Counted from the stretch's first letter, positions 1-10,039 are shown. The stretch: DNA of 64,000 nt from JAVBRD01 sp031548365 (GCA_031548365.1 JAVBRD010000019.1:84511-148510); one strand, 5' to 3'. Numbers and translations are program-made. Notes: generated by a model from the letters alone, not told the origin.

Positions 1-28
1 CCAACGAATCAAACAGCAAAGGAATACC

Positions 29-1460
<1,432 letters not shown>

Positions 1461-1489
<29 letters not shown>

Positions 1490-2195
1490 AAATAACGCCC
1501 GCACCGGCGTACGCGCCGGAGCGGGCGGCTTTTTGTTTACAACAACCGATGCGCGATACATAGGAGCGCGAGATGGCGAGCGTCTTGGCAATCTCTCTTT
1601 GCGGAAGCGGTTTGCCCCCGAGCAGCCCGTAGCGCAGCTGGATGACCAGCCGCTCGCGTTTGGTCAGGATGGACTGCATCAACTGGAGCACGCGCCCCAT
1701 TTCGATGTTGACCTCCACCTCATCTGCGACAACATTGGGCGCGGTACCCAGGATGTCCACAAGCCCAATCTCGTTGCCTTCGCGGTCCACGCCGATGGGT
1801 TCGTGCAGGGAAACCTCGTTGCGCTGCCTGCGGCCCGAGCGAATCTGCATGAGAATCTCATTTTCAATACAGCGCGCCGCGTACGTCGCGAGCTGGGTGC
1901 CGGAATCGATTTTGAACGTCCCGACCGCCTTGATCAGCCCAATGGTGCCGATTGAGATCAAATCTTCCTGGTCTATGTTGGTGTTGATGAACTTTTTCGC
2001 GACATGTGCGACCAGCCGCAAGTTGCGCTCGATCAGCACGGCACGCGCCGTTTGGTCACCCGCGGCGAACGCGAGCAAGTACTTTCGCTCCTCAGAAGGC
2101 GGCAGGTGCGGCGGGAACGAGCTACGCCCGCTGATGAACCCGAGAAAAAACACGCACTCACGGATCAAGTACAAAAGTTCCGAAAACAAGAACAT
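1461..2195 (-). CDS. sigK: RNA polymerase sigma factor of the sigma-K type, C-terminus disrupted
   Basis: Late mother-cell sporulation sigma factor family. The start is placed at ATG 2195 because GGGAGG lies 8 nt upstream; this gives a hydrophobic N-terminus (MFLFSELLYLIRECVFFLGF) like the sigma-K pro-sequence. Region 2 is clear: NLRLVAHVAKKF (58-69), DLISIGTIGLIKA (78-90) and ATYAARCIENEI (103-114). The region 4 HTH, QREIAKTLAISRSYVSRI (189-206), is intact up to the Ile. Relatives continue there with EKRAL and another 10-25 residues. Here the frame instead runs through the shared transcription terminator as 38 unrelated residues and stops inside the helicase gene. In another frame the codons TTG TTG TAA follow immediately, which suggests a short frameshifting deletion. 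Activity without the end of the recognition helix is doubtful. A sequencing error is the main alternative. Confidence 0.85.
1497..1534. terminator. Bidirectional hairpin terminator
   Basis: Arms 1497-1509 and 1514-1526 (GCCCGCACCGGCG / CGCCGGAGCGGGC, one A/A mismatch) with a 4-nt loop, followed on the plus strand by GGCTTTTT. It ends the helicase gene. The same hairpin followed by TTATTTT serves the convergent sigK-like gene, whose altered frame reads through it. Confidence 0.85.
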
Positions 2196-2357
2196 CGGAG
2201 CAGCCTCCCCATCAGCGTCTTTTTGATGAGTATGCGCGCGCGGCCAGTCCCTTGTCTGTCCCATTCAAACGAAGGCCCGCCGTAAGGTGATGGGCGTTTT
2301 TTGTCGATTTTTTGATGATCTGTTGATGGAAGTCAACACCAATTTTGGCATATGAAC

Positions 2358-2387
2358 TTGCGCTTTTCCGAGGCATCATGATATACT
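2358..2387 (+). promoter_or_regulatory. Sigma-A promoter of the sugar importer operon
   Basis: -35 TTGCGC (2358-2363), 18-nt spacer, -10 TATACT (2382-2387). It lies about 45 nt upstream of the first permease start. The rest of the 2196-2433 spacer holds no gene that I can support. Confidence 0.6.
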
Positions 2388-2433
2388 ATCAGAAATTGAT
2401 GGCCAGCCGTGGCCGAAAGAGGGGGGCCGGTGG

Positions 2434-3375
2434 ATGGTTTCTCAAGTCGGCGGGGTTACGCCAAGAAAACGCGCCAGCGTGTGGTCTCGCATCAGGCGGG
2501 ACAAGTATCTGTTGCTCATGCTTCTACCCGTTATGGCGTACTACGTTATTTTTTGCTATGGCCCGATGTACGGCACGATCATCGCGTTCAAAGAGTACAA
2601 CATGTTCAAGGGCATCATGGCCAGCCCCTGGATCGGAATGAAAAACTTCCTGTTTGTCTTCGGGCAGGCCGGCGTGTACAACATCATCAAGAACACGCTC
2701 GTTTTGAACCTCCTCACGCTCGCTTTCGGCTTTCCCGGCCCGATCCTCCTCGCGCTCTTGCTCAATGAGCTCACAAGCACGAAGTTCAAGCGCACGATCC
2801 AAACGATCGTCTACCTCCCGCACTTTTTATCGTGGGTCGTCGTCGTGATGATCCTAGGCCCACTCCTGTCCACCTCGACCGGTATGGTCAACCGCGTGCT
2901 CAATGCCGTGTTCGGTTTCAAAATTAACTTCCTGGGCGTTCCCGGCTGGTGGATCTTCACGTATGTGCTGCTCGATGTCTGGAAGGGCGTGGGCTGGGGC
3001 GCGATCATCTACCTCTCGGCGCTCACGGGCATCGACCCCTCGCTGTATGAGGCCGCGACCATCGACGGCGCGGGCCGGCTCAAACAGTGCTGGTACGTCA
3101 CGCTCCCGGGCATCGCGCCCACGATCACCATCCTGCTCATCATGAGGCTTGGCAACATGGCGTCCATCGGGTTTGACGAGGCGTACCTGCTGGGCAACGA
3201 CCAGATTTCCAATGTGTCGGACATCATCTCCACCTACGTCTACCGCATCGGCGTCGTCAAAGCGGAGTACTCGCGCACGGCGGCAATCGGGCTCGCGCAG
3301 TCGGCAGTCAACGTGGTCATGCTCGTGACGGCAAACGCCATCGCAAGGCGCGTCACCGGCAGCGGACTGTTTTAG
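2434..3375 (+). CDS. ABC sugar importer permease (LplB family)
   Basis: Inner-membrane permease of a carbohydrate ABC importer of the LplB/YtcP group common in Paenibacillus and clostridia. Six hydrophobic segments are seen from residue ~25 to the C-terminus. The cytoplasmic EAA loop that docks the ATPase is present (EAATIDGAGRLKQCWYVTLP, starting at residue 206). The start is ATG 2434, with a GAGGGGGG site 7 nt upstream. It is the first gene of an operon with the second permease (13 nt downstream) and the binding lipoprotein. No ATPase is encoded here, so a shared MsmX-type ATPase elsewhere is probably used; this is an inference from the family. The location next to two lyase-like enzymes suggests import of plant polysaccharide oligomers. 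Confidence 0.92.
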   Translation: MVSQVGGVTPRKRASVWSRIRRDKYLLLMLLPVMAYYVIFCYGPMYGTIIAFKEYNMFKGIMASPWIGMKNFLFVFGQAGVYNIIKNTLVLNLLTLAFGFPGPILLALLLNELTSTKFKRTIQTIVYLPHFLSWVVVVMILGPLLSTSTGMVNRVLNAVFGFKINFLGVPGWWIFTYVLLDVWKGVGWGAIIYLSALTGIDPSLYEAATIDGAGRLKQCWYVTLPGIAPTITILLIMRLGNMASIGFDEAYLLGNDQISNVSDIISTYVYRIGVVKAEYSRTAAIGLAQSAVNVVMLVTANAIARRVTGSGLF

Positions 3376-3388
3376 GGGGTGGGAAGAC

Positions 3389-4258
3389 ATGATTAGAAAA
3401 AACGCCGCCGAGGTGGCCTTCGACGTGCTCAACGTCACGATTTTGTCCATCCTCGCCTTGACGTGCCTCTTCCCGTTCGTTCACCTGATCGCGCGCTCTT
3501 TCAGCGCGGAGCCCAAAATCAACGCGGGCCTGGTCACGTTCCTCCCGCTCGAACCGCACCTGCTCGCGTACAAAGCGGTGTGGACGAGCGTCTCCCTGCG
3601 CGTTTCATTCGGCTTCACCGTTCAGCTCACGGTACTCGGCACGCTGACCAATCTGGCCATGACCATGCTTGCCGCGTACCCGCTGAGCAAAAAAACCCTG
3701 GTGTTCCGGAATTTTTTCCTCAACGTCATCATCGTCACCATGTATTTCAGCGGCGGCCTCATCCCGTTCTACTTGCTCATCAAGACGCTGCGCTTGCTGG
3801 ACAACATCTGGGCGCTCATCTTGCCCGGCGCGGTGTCCACATACTACATGCTGGTGCTCAAAACGTTCCTTCAGGGTATCCCCGAGAGCCTTGAGGAGTC
3901 CGCGAAACTCGACGGATGCAATGACATGGGCGTGCTCGTGCGCATCATGCTGCCGTTGTGCGTGCCCACGCTGGCCGCGCTCGCGCTCTTTTTCGCGGTC
4001 AACCACTGGAACCAGTACTTCAACGCCATGCTGCTCATGACATCGCAGAAAAACTTTACGCTCCAGGTACGGCTGCGTCAGCTCATTCCGCCGGATACGA
4101 CCACGCTCAACATGGAGGGCAACGCGTTCACGACGCTGCCGAACGAATCGTATAAGGCGGCTTCCGTCATTGTCGCCACGCTGCCCATCATCTTGATCTA
4201 TCCGTTTTTGCAGAAGTACTTCATCAAGGGCATCATGCTCGGCTCCGTCAAGGGCTGA
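3389..4258 (+). CDS. ABC sugar importer permease (YtcP/LplC family)
   Basis: Second permease of the same importer, 289 residues, about six membrane spans. The EAA-type motif is in the expected place (ESLEESAKLDGCNDMG, near residue 170), and the C-terminus matches the YtcP group (ending KGIMLGSVKG). The RBS is GGGGTGGGAAG directly after the upstream stop. It forms a heterodimer with the 2434 product. Its length is normal for the family and no defect was seen. Confidence 0.92.
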   Translation: MIRKNAAEVAFDVLNVTILSILALTCLFPFVHLIARSFSAEPKINAGLVTFLPLEPHLLAYKAVWTSVSLRVSFGFTVQLTVLGTLTNLAMTMLAAYPLSKKTLVFRNFFLNVIIVTMYFSGGLIPFYLLIKTLRLLDNIWALILPGAVSTYYMLVLKTFLQGIPESLEESAKLDGCNDMGVLVRIMLPLCVPTLAALALFFAVNHWNQYFNAMLLMTSQKNFTLQVRLRQLIPPDTTTLNMEGNAFTTLPNESYKAASVIVATLPIILIYPFLQKYFIKGIMLGSVKG

Positions 4259-4316
4259 TGATTCGGGTACAGAGGCGCATGCCTTTTGCCATACTAAAAA
4301 AGGAGTGACCAAGACC

Positions 4317-5960
4317 ATGTCTAAACGCATTCTGGCTTTCGCAATCGTGGCTGTGATGCTGGCGCTGACCGCCTGCACCGCGCCTGCGGCGACGCCTGCC
4401 CCGGCCGCGCCCGCCGCGCCTTCCGCGGCCCCGGCGGCTCCCTCCGCGGCTCCGGCGGCCCCCTCCGCGGCTCCGGCGGCCCCGACAGCCGCACCCGCAG
4501 CGCCGCCCAAGACGGCCGATCCGGTCAAGCTGAAGGTTGAGGTCTTTGACCGCAACAACATCGACCCCACGGTCGGCACCGTGACCGACAACCCCTTCAC
4601 CAAGTACATCAAGGAAGGCATGCTCGCGGAGGGCGTTGACGTCTCCTTCGAGCCCGTGCCGCGCGGCGAAGAGACGCAGAAAATCACCGTGCTCATGGCG
4701 TCCGGCACCGCGCCCGACATCATCTTCACGTACGACCGCTCGCTCTTCCAGAAGTTCGCCATGGAGGGCGGCCTGCACGACCTGACCCCGTACATCGACC
4801 AGTACGGCCAGGACCTCAAGGCCTACACCGGCGAGATCAGCATGCCGTACGGCGTGCTCGATGGCAAGCAGTACGCCTTCCCGGCGCTGCGCGTGCGCGT
4901 CGGTCACATCACGCCCTTCATCCGCTCCGACTGGGTGACCAAGGCGGGCGTGTCCATGCCCACCAACCGCGACGAGCTCGTGACCGTTTTGAAGGCGTTC
5001 AAAGAGAAGAATCTCGGCGCGAACGGCCTGACGATCCCGTGGGGCGGCCAGCTCAACGGCGCGCCGTACGGCAAGATGCAGGACGTGATCCATTCTTTCG
5101 GCACCAACGAAGAAGAATATGAGTACACCGTACCCAAGTACATCCGCGAAAACTACAAGGAAGCCGCCAAGTGGATGGCCGAGCTGTACAAAGAGGGTCT
5201 GATTGATCCCGAGTTCGCCACCCGCCCGAGCGACCAGATCAACAACCCCATCAAGGGCTCCAATGTCGGCTTCTTCATGGAAGGCAATTGGGTGCCGCAC
5301 GGGCTGTCCGGCGGCAACGCGTTCCTGCTCGCGGCTCAGGAGATCGACAAGGACGCCATGATGGAAGCCGTCAACTGCTTCCCGGACAAGAACGGCAAGT
5401 ACTACAAGATGACCTACACCCCCACCGGCCTGTTCAACATGGTCCCCCTGACCTGCAAAAACCCGGAAGCCGCGGTTAAGTACCTCAACTGGATGTGCCG
5501 CAAAGAGAACGCATACAAGATCTGCTACGGCGACGAAGGCACCATGTACAAGATCGAAGACGGCGTGCCGATCAACATCGTCAACGATGACACGAACAAG
5601 CGCCGCGCGCCTTTGGGCGACCTCGCGCTCATGTTCAACGGCGGCTGGAACCTGCCCATCGAGCTGTCCAACCTCCAGACGGAGAAGAACAACCCCAAGT
5701 TCGGCAAGCAAGCCGCCGCCGCGCAGAAGATGGCCGAGGTTGACGGCGTTTACGAGCCGTTCTACAACGTCCCGATCGCGGCTGAGCGCCAGTACCTCTC
5801 CGAGCTGGACACCGCCGCTCAGCAGTGGTGGGTCAAGCTCGTCACCGAGCCGGATTTTGAGAAGACCTATGCCGACTACATCAAGGACATGGAAGCCAAG
5901 GGCATCAAGGAGATCCAGAAGGAATACACCGAGTACTACGCGAAGTACATGAAGAAATAG
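4317..5960 (+). CDS. Extracellular sugar-binding lipoprotein (LplA/YtcQ-type)
   Basis: Solute-binding protein of the importer, 547 residues. The start is ATG 4317, because the earlier in-frame GTG 4305 overlaps the AAGGAG site itself. The lipoprotein signal ends in LALTAC, so Cys20 would be lipidated. An Ala/Pro-rich tether follows (residues ~21-65), built from a 7-residue SAAPAAP repeat that is visible as a 21-bp tandem repeat in the DNA around 4400-4490. The remainder is a family-1-type extracellular solute-binding domain with the features of LplA/YtcQ relatives: an N-terminal DGK-(x)-YAFP segment and a Trp-rich ligand region. The ligand cannot be read from sequence. A hairpin terminator follows the gene, separating the importer from the downstream enzymes. 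Confidence 0.92.
   Translation: MSKRILAFAIVAVMLALTACTAPAATPAPAAPAAPSAAPAAPSAAPAAPSAAPAAPTAAPAAPPKTADPVKLKVEVFDRNNIDPTVGTVTDNPFTKYIKEGMLAEGVDVSFEPVPRGEETQKITVLMASGTAPDIIFTYDRSLFQKFAMEGGLHDLTPYIDQYGQDLKAYTGEISMPYGVLDGKQYAFPALRVRVGHITPFIRSDWVTKAGVSMPTNRDELVTVLKAFKEKNLGANGLTIPWGGQLNGAPYGKMQDVIHSFGTNEEEYEYTVPKYIRENYKEAAKWMAELYKEGLIDPEFATRPSDQINNPIKGSNVGFFMEGNWVPHGLSGGNAFLLAAQEIDKDAMMEAVNCFPDKNGKYYKMTYTPTGLFNMVPLTCKNPEAAVKYLNWMCRKENAYKICYGDEGTMYKIEDGVPINIVNDDTNKRRAPLGDLALMFNGGWNLPIELSNLQTEKNNPKFGKQAAAAQKMAEVDGVYEPFYNVPIAAERQYLSELDTAAQQWWVKLVTEPDFEKTYADYIKDMEAKGIKEIQKEYTEYYAKYMKK
4395..4500 (+). repeat. 21-bp tandem repeat encoding the SAAPAAP linker
   Basis: Three to four direct repeats of a GC-rich 21-bp unit (TCCGCGGCTCCGGCGGCCCC core) encode the flexible Ala/Pro tether of the binding lipoprotein. 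Such repeats expand and contract by slippage, so the tether length may vary between strains. Confidence 0.7.
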
Positions 5961-5976
5961 CAAACAAGCGTCAAAC

Positions 5977-6007
5977 AAGGGGCTTCCGCTGCTGCGGCGG
6001 CCCCTTT
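5977..6007 (+). terminator. Hairpin terminator after the binding lipoprotein gene
   Basis: AAGGGGC..CCGC / GCGG..GCCCCTT stem (5977-6007) followed by TGTATGG. It starts 17 nt after the stop codon. The T-tract is short, so partial read-through into the next gene is likely, giving less enzyme than binding protein. Confidence 0.6.
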
Positions 6008-6026
6008 GTATGGAAGGGGGATGGAC

Positions 6027-7697
6027 ATGACTCATTTGGAACGCGTCACACGTATGACCGAGATCGCGATTCCGCACATCCTGCGCTCACAGGTGCTCGA
6101 TCAAAGCGACCCGCATTACGGCGGCATCGTCGAGCCCAGCAAGGGTTTCCCCGACCCGATGAGCACGCGGGGGTACCTGGAGACGCTGCTCAGCCTGTAT
6201 TACTGCGATAAATCGCGGTATTACCGCGACCCGCTCATGCTGGAGCGCTCGCTTTTGTGCATGGAGCATCTCATCCATTGGCAGCACGAGGACGGCACGA
6301 TCGACTTTCTTGAAGTCGACTTTTTCTCCGTGCCCACGCTCGCGTTTTCCGTGCAAGTGCTTGTGCCGCTCGTTCGCGTGATTGACAAGTTCGGCGGCAA
6401 GAGCGAAGCGGAGAACAAGCTGCGCGCCATGCTCATCCGCTTTCTGGAGAGAGCCGCCTACGCCATGCCGCGAGGGGGCTTCAACACCCCCAACCACCGC
6501 TGGGTGGTCGCGTCGGCGGAGTCTCTGTGCGGGAACCTGCTGGGCAGCAAAGCCTGCCTTGACGATTGCGCGCTCTACCTGAACGAAGGGATTGACTGCG
6601 ACGACGAGGGCGAGTTCACCGAGCGTTCGGTCGGCATCTACGACGCGGTCAACGACAGCGCGATGATCATCATGGCCGACGAGCTGTCCCGCCCCGACCT
6701 TCTGACCTTCGTGCGCCGCAACCTCGACAAAGTGCAGCGCTACATGGAGCCGGACGGCACGGTGATGACGCTCAACTCCCGCCGCCAGGATGTGGGCAAG
6801 GCGGTCTACCCGCGCAGCATGTACTGGATCTACCGGACGATGGCCGCGCGCGACCACAACGCCAGGTACGCGTGGATGTCCGACCGCCTGCTTGAAGTAT
6901 GGGAGGACACCGCGCAGCCGCTTGGCAACGCCATGGAACGCTACGAGGCGGTCGGGCTCGCGCACACGCTCTTCCGTTTCCTGCTCGACGAACGGATGGA
7001 CGCCGATCTCAGCGCTCAACCATGGGAAAACCGCTATCACGAGCACTACCCCAAGGCGGGTATCGTGCGCGACCGGCAGGAGGACTGCTCGTTTACGCTC
7101 ATCAAGGACAAGCCCGTCTTTCTCAAAGCGCAGACCGGCCGCCTGACCGTGTACGCCAAGCTCCACGCGTGCCTTACGGGCTTTGGCGAGGGGCGCTTTC
7201 AAGCCGACGAGCTGACCGCGCTGCCCGGCGGCGGATACCGCATGACCCACAAGGCCACGCTCCCCTACGCGCGCCCGCTCAAGGACCCCGGCACGCCGCT
7301 CTACGAGTTCATGCCCAACCATCTGCGCGAGAAGGTGGGCCACCAAACACTGCGCTTCACGGTCGACGCGCTCATGAAGGACCGAGCGGTTGAGCTTTCT
7401 ATCGACCTCTCCGGCGTGGAAGGCGTGCCGTGGAAGCTTGAGCTGATGTTCGACGGCGGCGGCCTTTGGGAGACAAACGAGAGTTGGACCGCGGGCACGC
7501 CCGGCTCATGGTCCGTACTCAAGCGCGGTGATGGCGCGTACGAAAAGGCGGGCGAACGCTTCCGCGTCATCGGCGGACACGGGGAACACCGCTACGCGCC
7601 GTTCGCGCGCACCTCCGAGCCGCCCGACGCCGGCAAGTACACCGTCTTCCTGACGGGGTTCGCGCCCATCCAACACACTGTACGCATCGAGTGCTAG
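6027..7697 (+). CDS. Putative polysaccharide lyase-like protein, paralogue 1
   Basis: 556 residues, no signal peptide, predicted cytoplasmic. I do not recognise a named family. The N-terminal ~350 residues look like a helical (alpha/alpha) toroid: repeated amphipathic helices and the segment GGFNTPNHRWVVASA at residues ~151-165, whose Asn-His-Arg-Trp recalls the Asn/His pairs of heparinase- and alginate-lyase-type folds. From ~360 the sequence becomes beta-rich, as in the C-terminal sandwich of those enzymes. Also conserved with the next gene: DIDCDDEGEFTERSVGIYD and a TLNSRRQD segment. ATG 6027 is chosen over ATG 6021 and 6006 because GGAAGGGGG sits 6-8 nt before it. It probably acts on oligosaccharides brought in by the adjacent importer; this is inference. 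Confidence 0.75.
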   Translation: MTHLERVTRMTEIAIPHILRSQVLDQSDPHYGGIVEPSKGFPDPMSTRGYLETLLSLYYCDKSRYYRDPLMLERSLLCMEHLIHWQHEDGTIDFLEVDFFSVPTLAFSVQVLVPLVRVIDKFGGKSEAENKLRAMLIRFLERAAYAMPRGGFNTPNHRWVVASAESLCGNLLGSKACLDDCALYLNEGIDCDDEGEFTERSVGIYDAVNDSAMIIMADELSRPDLLTFVRRNLDKVQRYMEPDGTVMTLNSRRQDVGKAVYPRSMYWIYRTMAARDHNARYAWMSDRLLEVWEDTAQPLGNAMERYEAVGLAHTLFRFLLDERMDADLSAQPWENRYHEHYPKAGIVRDRQEDCSFTLIKDKPVFLKAQTGRLTVYAKLHACLTGFGEGRFQADELTALPGGGYRMTHKATLPYARPLKDPGTPLYEFMPNHLREKVGHQTLRFTVDALMKDRAVELSIDLSGVEGVPWKLELMFDGGGLWETNESWTAGTPGSWSVLKRGDGAYEKAGERFRVIGGHGEHRYAPFARTSEPPDAGKYTVFLTGFAPIQHTVRIEC

Positions 7698-7712
7698 GGC
7701 AGCGCCGCGTCA

Positions 7713-7739
7713 CCCGCGCACGGTGTCCTCGCGGGTTTT
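7713..7739 (+). terminator. Hairpin terminator between the two paralogues
   Basis: CCCGCG (7713-7718) pairs with CGCGGG (7730-7735), followed by TTTT. It begins 16 nt after the stop of paralogue 1. The remaining spacer up to 7902 shows no further feature apart from the RBS (CGGAGGGATC) of the next gene. Confidence 0.6.
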
Positions 7740-7902
7740 CACGTTGCTCCGCGTCGCCCAGTTCCCTCAACGCTTCTTGATCATGGCGGAATTCTACGCG
7801 ACGCCGGCGGCGATGTCGCCTTAGGTATGCGCTGAACAAGAGCCCTGCGGGGCATTCCCGCACGATCTTCTCATAAAACACTCAACAAAACGGAGGGATC
7901 AC

Positions 7903-9558
7903 ATGAACCCATACAAACTGATTTTGCAGCTGACCGACGAATCCGTGCCGCAGATGATGGCCATCCAGCAGATGGATCCAACCAAGCGCGACTACAAAGG
8001 ACACGTCTGGCCGGGTAAAGGCTATGCCGAGCCGGGGACTTCGGGCGGCGCGGTCATGCTCCTGAGCGCTTACTTCTGCCCGGATTCGGTTTGGTACAAG
8101 AACGCTTCCGTGCTTGAGATGGCGATCAGCGCCATGGAGTTCTTCCTCTCCAAGTGCCACGAGGACGGCTCTTTCGACCTGATGGAGACCAACTTCCACG
8201 ACTGCACGTGCAACGGCTTTGCCATGCAGAACATCGGCTACATATACCGCGTGCTGGAGAAGTACGCCAAAACAGAGCGCGAGCTTGTCATGAAGTCGCT
8301 CGCGCTCGATTTCGTCAAAACGTCCGCGCGCGCGATGCTGAACGGCGGCTTCCACACGCCCAACCACCGCTGGGTGGTGACCTCCGCGCTTTCGCTGTGC
8401 TACAGCATCCTCAAAGACCCCGCGCTCAAGGAGATGGCGGAGCTCTACCTGTCCGAGGACATCGACTGCAACGAGGAAGGCGACTACACCGAGCGCTCCG
8501 TGGGCATCTACGACGTGACGAACAACGAATCGCTCACCATCATCGCGCAGGAGCTGGGCATGCCCGAGCTGTACGCGTACGTGGAGCGCAACCTCAACAA
8601 AAACTGGTTTTACATCGAGCCCGACATGACGGGCCTGACGCTCGCTTCCCGCCGCCAGGATTACGGCAAGGACGCGATCATGGTACGCCACTTCTTTTCG
8701 TGCTGGATGGCCGCGCGCCGCACGGGCGATCCGAAGCTTCAGTGGCTGGCGGGGCAGTTCCTCAAGCAAATGGACGACCAGCGGCTGCGGTACGGCGCGC
8801 CCGGTCAGATCGCCGCGACGCTCCACCACCAGTCGCTCCTCGCGCGCTTCCTGCTCGATGACTCCCTCAAAGGCGACATGCCCGAGGGCGAGCCCATGCG
8901 CGACGTGTACGACAAGAGCTTCCCGCTCGCGGGCGTGGTGCGCCACCGCAACGGCAACTGGACGTGTTCTTTGCTCAAAGGCAACTCGACGTTCATGAAA
9001 GTGCAAAACGGCACGCTCAAGGCGTATGTCAAACTGGTCGGCTCCTACTTCGCGCGCGGGCGCATGCAGGCGCAGGAGATAACGGCCATCGAGGGCGGCT
9101 ACCGCTTGACATACCGCGACGTATGGGGCTATGTGCGGCCCATCAAGGACCTGCACCAGCCCGACTGGCACAAGATCGACAAATCCGCGCGCGAGGACGC
9201 CAACATGCAGCTGCTCGTCTGGCAGGTGGACGTCCTTTTCGAGGACAGCGCCGTGCGGCTTGAGATCAGCTCCGAAGGCACGCCCGAGATCCCCATGAAG
9301 CTCGAAATGATTTTCACCGAAGGCGGGATGCTGCGCGCGCAAGGCCTCGCCACGCCGGGACGCGCCGGCTCCTACGTCCTCCTCGCGGGGGACGCGCTCT
9401 ACGAGCGCTACGGAGAAGCGATCGGCGTTGAGGGCGGATTCTGTGAGCACGACAACGCCCCCGCCATGCGCGGGAGCGATCCGCAGCCGATGGAGCAATT
9501 CTGCGTGTACATGACCGGCTTTACACCCGTCAAACGGAGCGTCAGAATCACCTTCTAG
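7903..9558 (+). CDS. Putative polysaccharide lyase-like protein, paralogue 2
   Basis: 551 residues, clearly homologous over its full length to the preceding gene, so the pair arose by duplication. The key segments are retained: GGFHTPNHRWVVTSA (residues ~148-162), DIDCNEEGDYTERSVGIYD, RNLNKNWFYIEPD and LASRRQDYGKD. A helical N-terminal two thirds is followed by a beta-rich C-terminal third, and there is no signal peptide. ATG 7903 has GGAGGG 7 nt upstream. The paralogues are well diverged (different C-terminal ends and many substitutions around the motifs), so they may attack different linkages. The stop codon is followed after exactly 7 nt by a structured repeat that recurs after another glycan-enzyme gene at 51 kb. 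Confidence 0.75.
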   Translation: MNPYKLILQLTDESVPQMMAIQQMDPTKRDYKGHVWPGKGYAEPGTSGGAVMLLSAYFCPDSVWYKNASVLEMAISAMEFFLSKCHEDGSFDLMETNFHDCTCNGFAMQNIGYIYRVLEKYAKTERELVMKSLALDFVKTSARAMLNGGFHTPNHRWVVTSALSLCYSILKDPALKEMAELYLSEDIDCNEEGDYTERSVGIYDVTNNESLTIIAQELGMPELYAYVERNLNKNWFYIEPDMTGLTLASRRQDYGKDAIMVRHFFSCWMAARRTGDPKLQWLAGQFLKQMDDQRLRYGAPGQIAATLHHQSLLARFLLDDSLKGDMPEGEPMRDVYDKSFPLAGVVRHRNGNWTCSLLKGNSTFMKVQNGTLKAYVKLVGSYFARGRMQAQEITAIEGGYRLTYRDVWGYVRPIKDLHQPDWHKIDKSAREDANMQLLVWQVDVLFEDSAVRLEISSEGTPEIPMKLEMIFTEGGMLRAQGLATPGRAGSYVLLAGDALYERYGEAIGVEGGFCEHDNAPAMRGSDPQPMEQFCVYMTGFTPVKRSVRITF

Positions 9559-9565
9559 GTAAGCG

Positions 9566-9739
9566 GTGATTGAATCCGCACCCGTCCTGTCGTCCTGCTC
9601 CGGAGATGAAAAGAACCCGCAGGTTCTATGAACGCGAACGCGGCGTTCCGTTTGGGGCCTTTCCACACATCGGACACAACCGGTTAGTCCGATGAACACA
9701 TCGGCGTGCCGCAGCACCCCGACGTGTTCATCGCTTGCC
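9566..9739 (+). repeat. Family A structured intergenic repeat, copy 1
   Basis: About 175 bp, starting 7 nt after the stop of the upstream gene. It matches the reverse complement of 51060-51232 over its whole length. Shared blocks are GTGATTGA, GTCCTGTCGTCC, CCGGAGATG, GCAGGTTCT, GAACGCGGCGTTC (9636-9648), CAACCGGTT, CGGCGTGCC and CCCCGAC. The strongest fold is a hairpin from CGATGAACAC (9690) to GTGTTCATCG (9733). A competing smaller hairpin is CATCGGAC 9668-9675 / GTCCGATG 9687-9694. No ORF is shared, so it is taken as a non-coding or RNA-level element. Confidence 0.8.
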
Positions 9740-10039
9740 CAAGAGAGCGTTGGACGAGCCGGAGTGCCTGAGCGCGCCCGCTCGTCCTGCGGGTTGATCT
9801 CAAAGAACGCGGACAGCACGCGCCCGCAGGGTTTATCGCAACCGCGATACGCCCTGTGGGCGGTGTTTTGCCATGACCTCGTCTTGCCACAGAATCCCTT
9901 TGTCCGGAGACCTTGGCAAGGCTGCGATCGCCCGGCGCAGCCTCCGGTCGCGACCCCTTTCGCCTCCTTGCCCCGGGCGAAAGCACCGCGCCGTCCGAGC
10001 CGCTTATGGGTTTGGTTGACCATTCTGCGCGCCGGAGCG
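9740..10039. other. Non-coding stretch with a series of hairpins
   Basis: 300 bases without a supportable gene. At least four inverted repeats in a row are visible: a rod-like hairpin 9821-9862 (CGCCCGCAGGG / CCCTGTGGGCG with inner TATCGC / GCGATA) followed by GTGTTTTG; CTTGCCA 9883-9889 / TGGCAAG 9914-9920; AGGCTGCG 9919-9926 / CGCAGCCT 9936-9943; and TTTCGCC 9958-9964 / GGCGAAA 9976-9982. It lies between the stop ends of convergent genes. Confidence 0.6.

Noticed and set aside
4305..4319. GTG start of the binding lipoprotein at 4305
   Set aside because: The GTG overlaps the AAGGAG site itself; ATG 4317 gives a correct signal peptide and RBS distance.
4248..6077. 609-codon minus-strand ORF opposite the binding lipoprotein gene
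   Set aside because: Codon-complementary shadow of a GC-rich gene; rich in His, Arg, Val and Leu, no domain, no RBS. The plus-strand lipoprotein is unmistakable.
9740..10039. CRISPR array
   Set aside because: The hairpins differ in sequence, and there are no direct repeats with regular spacers.
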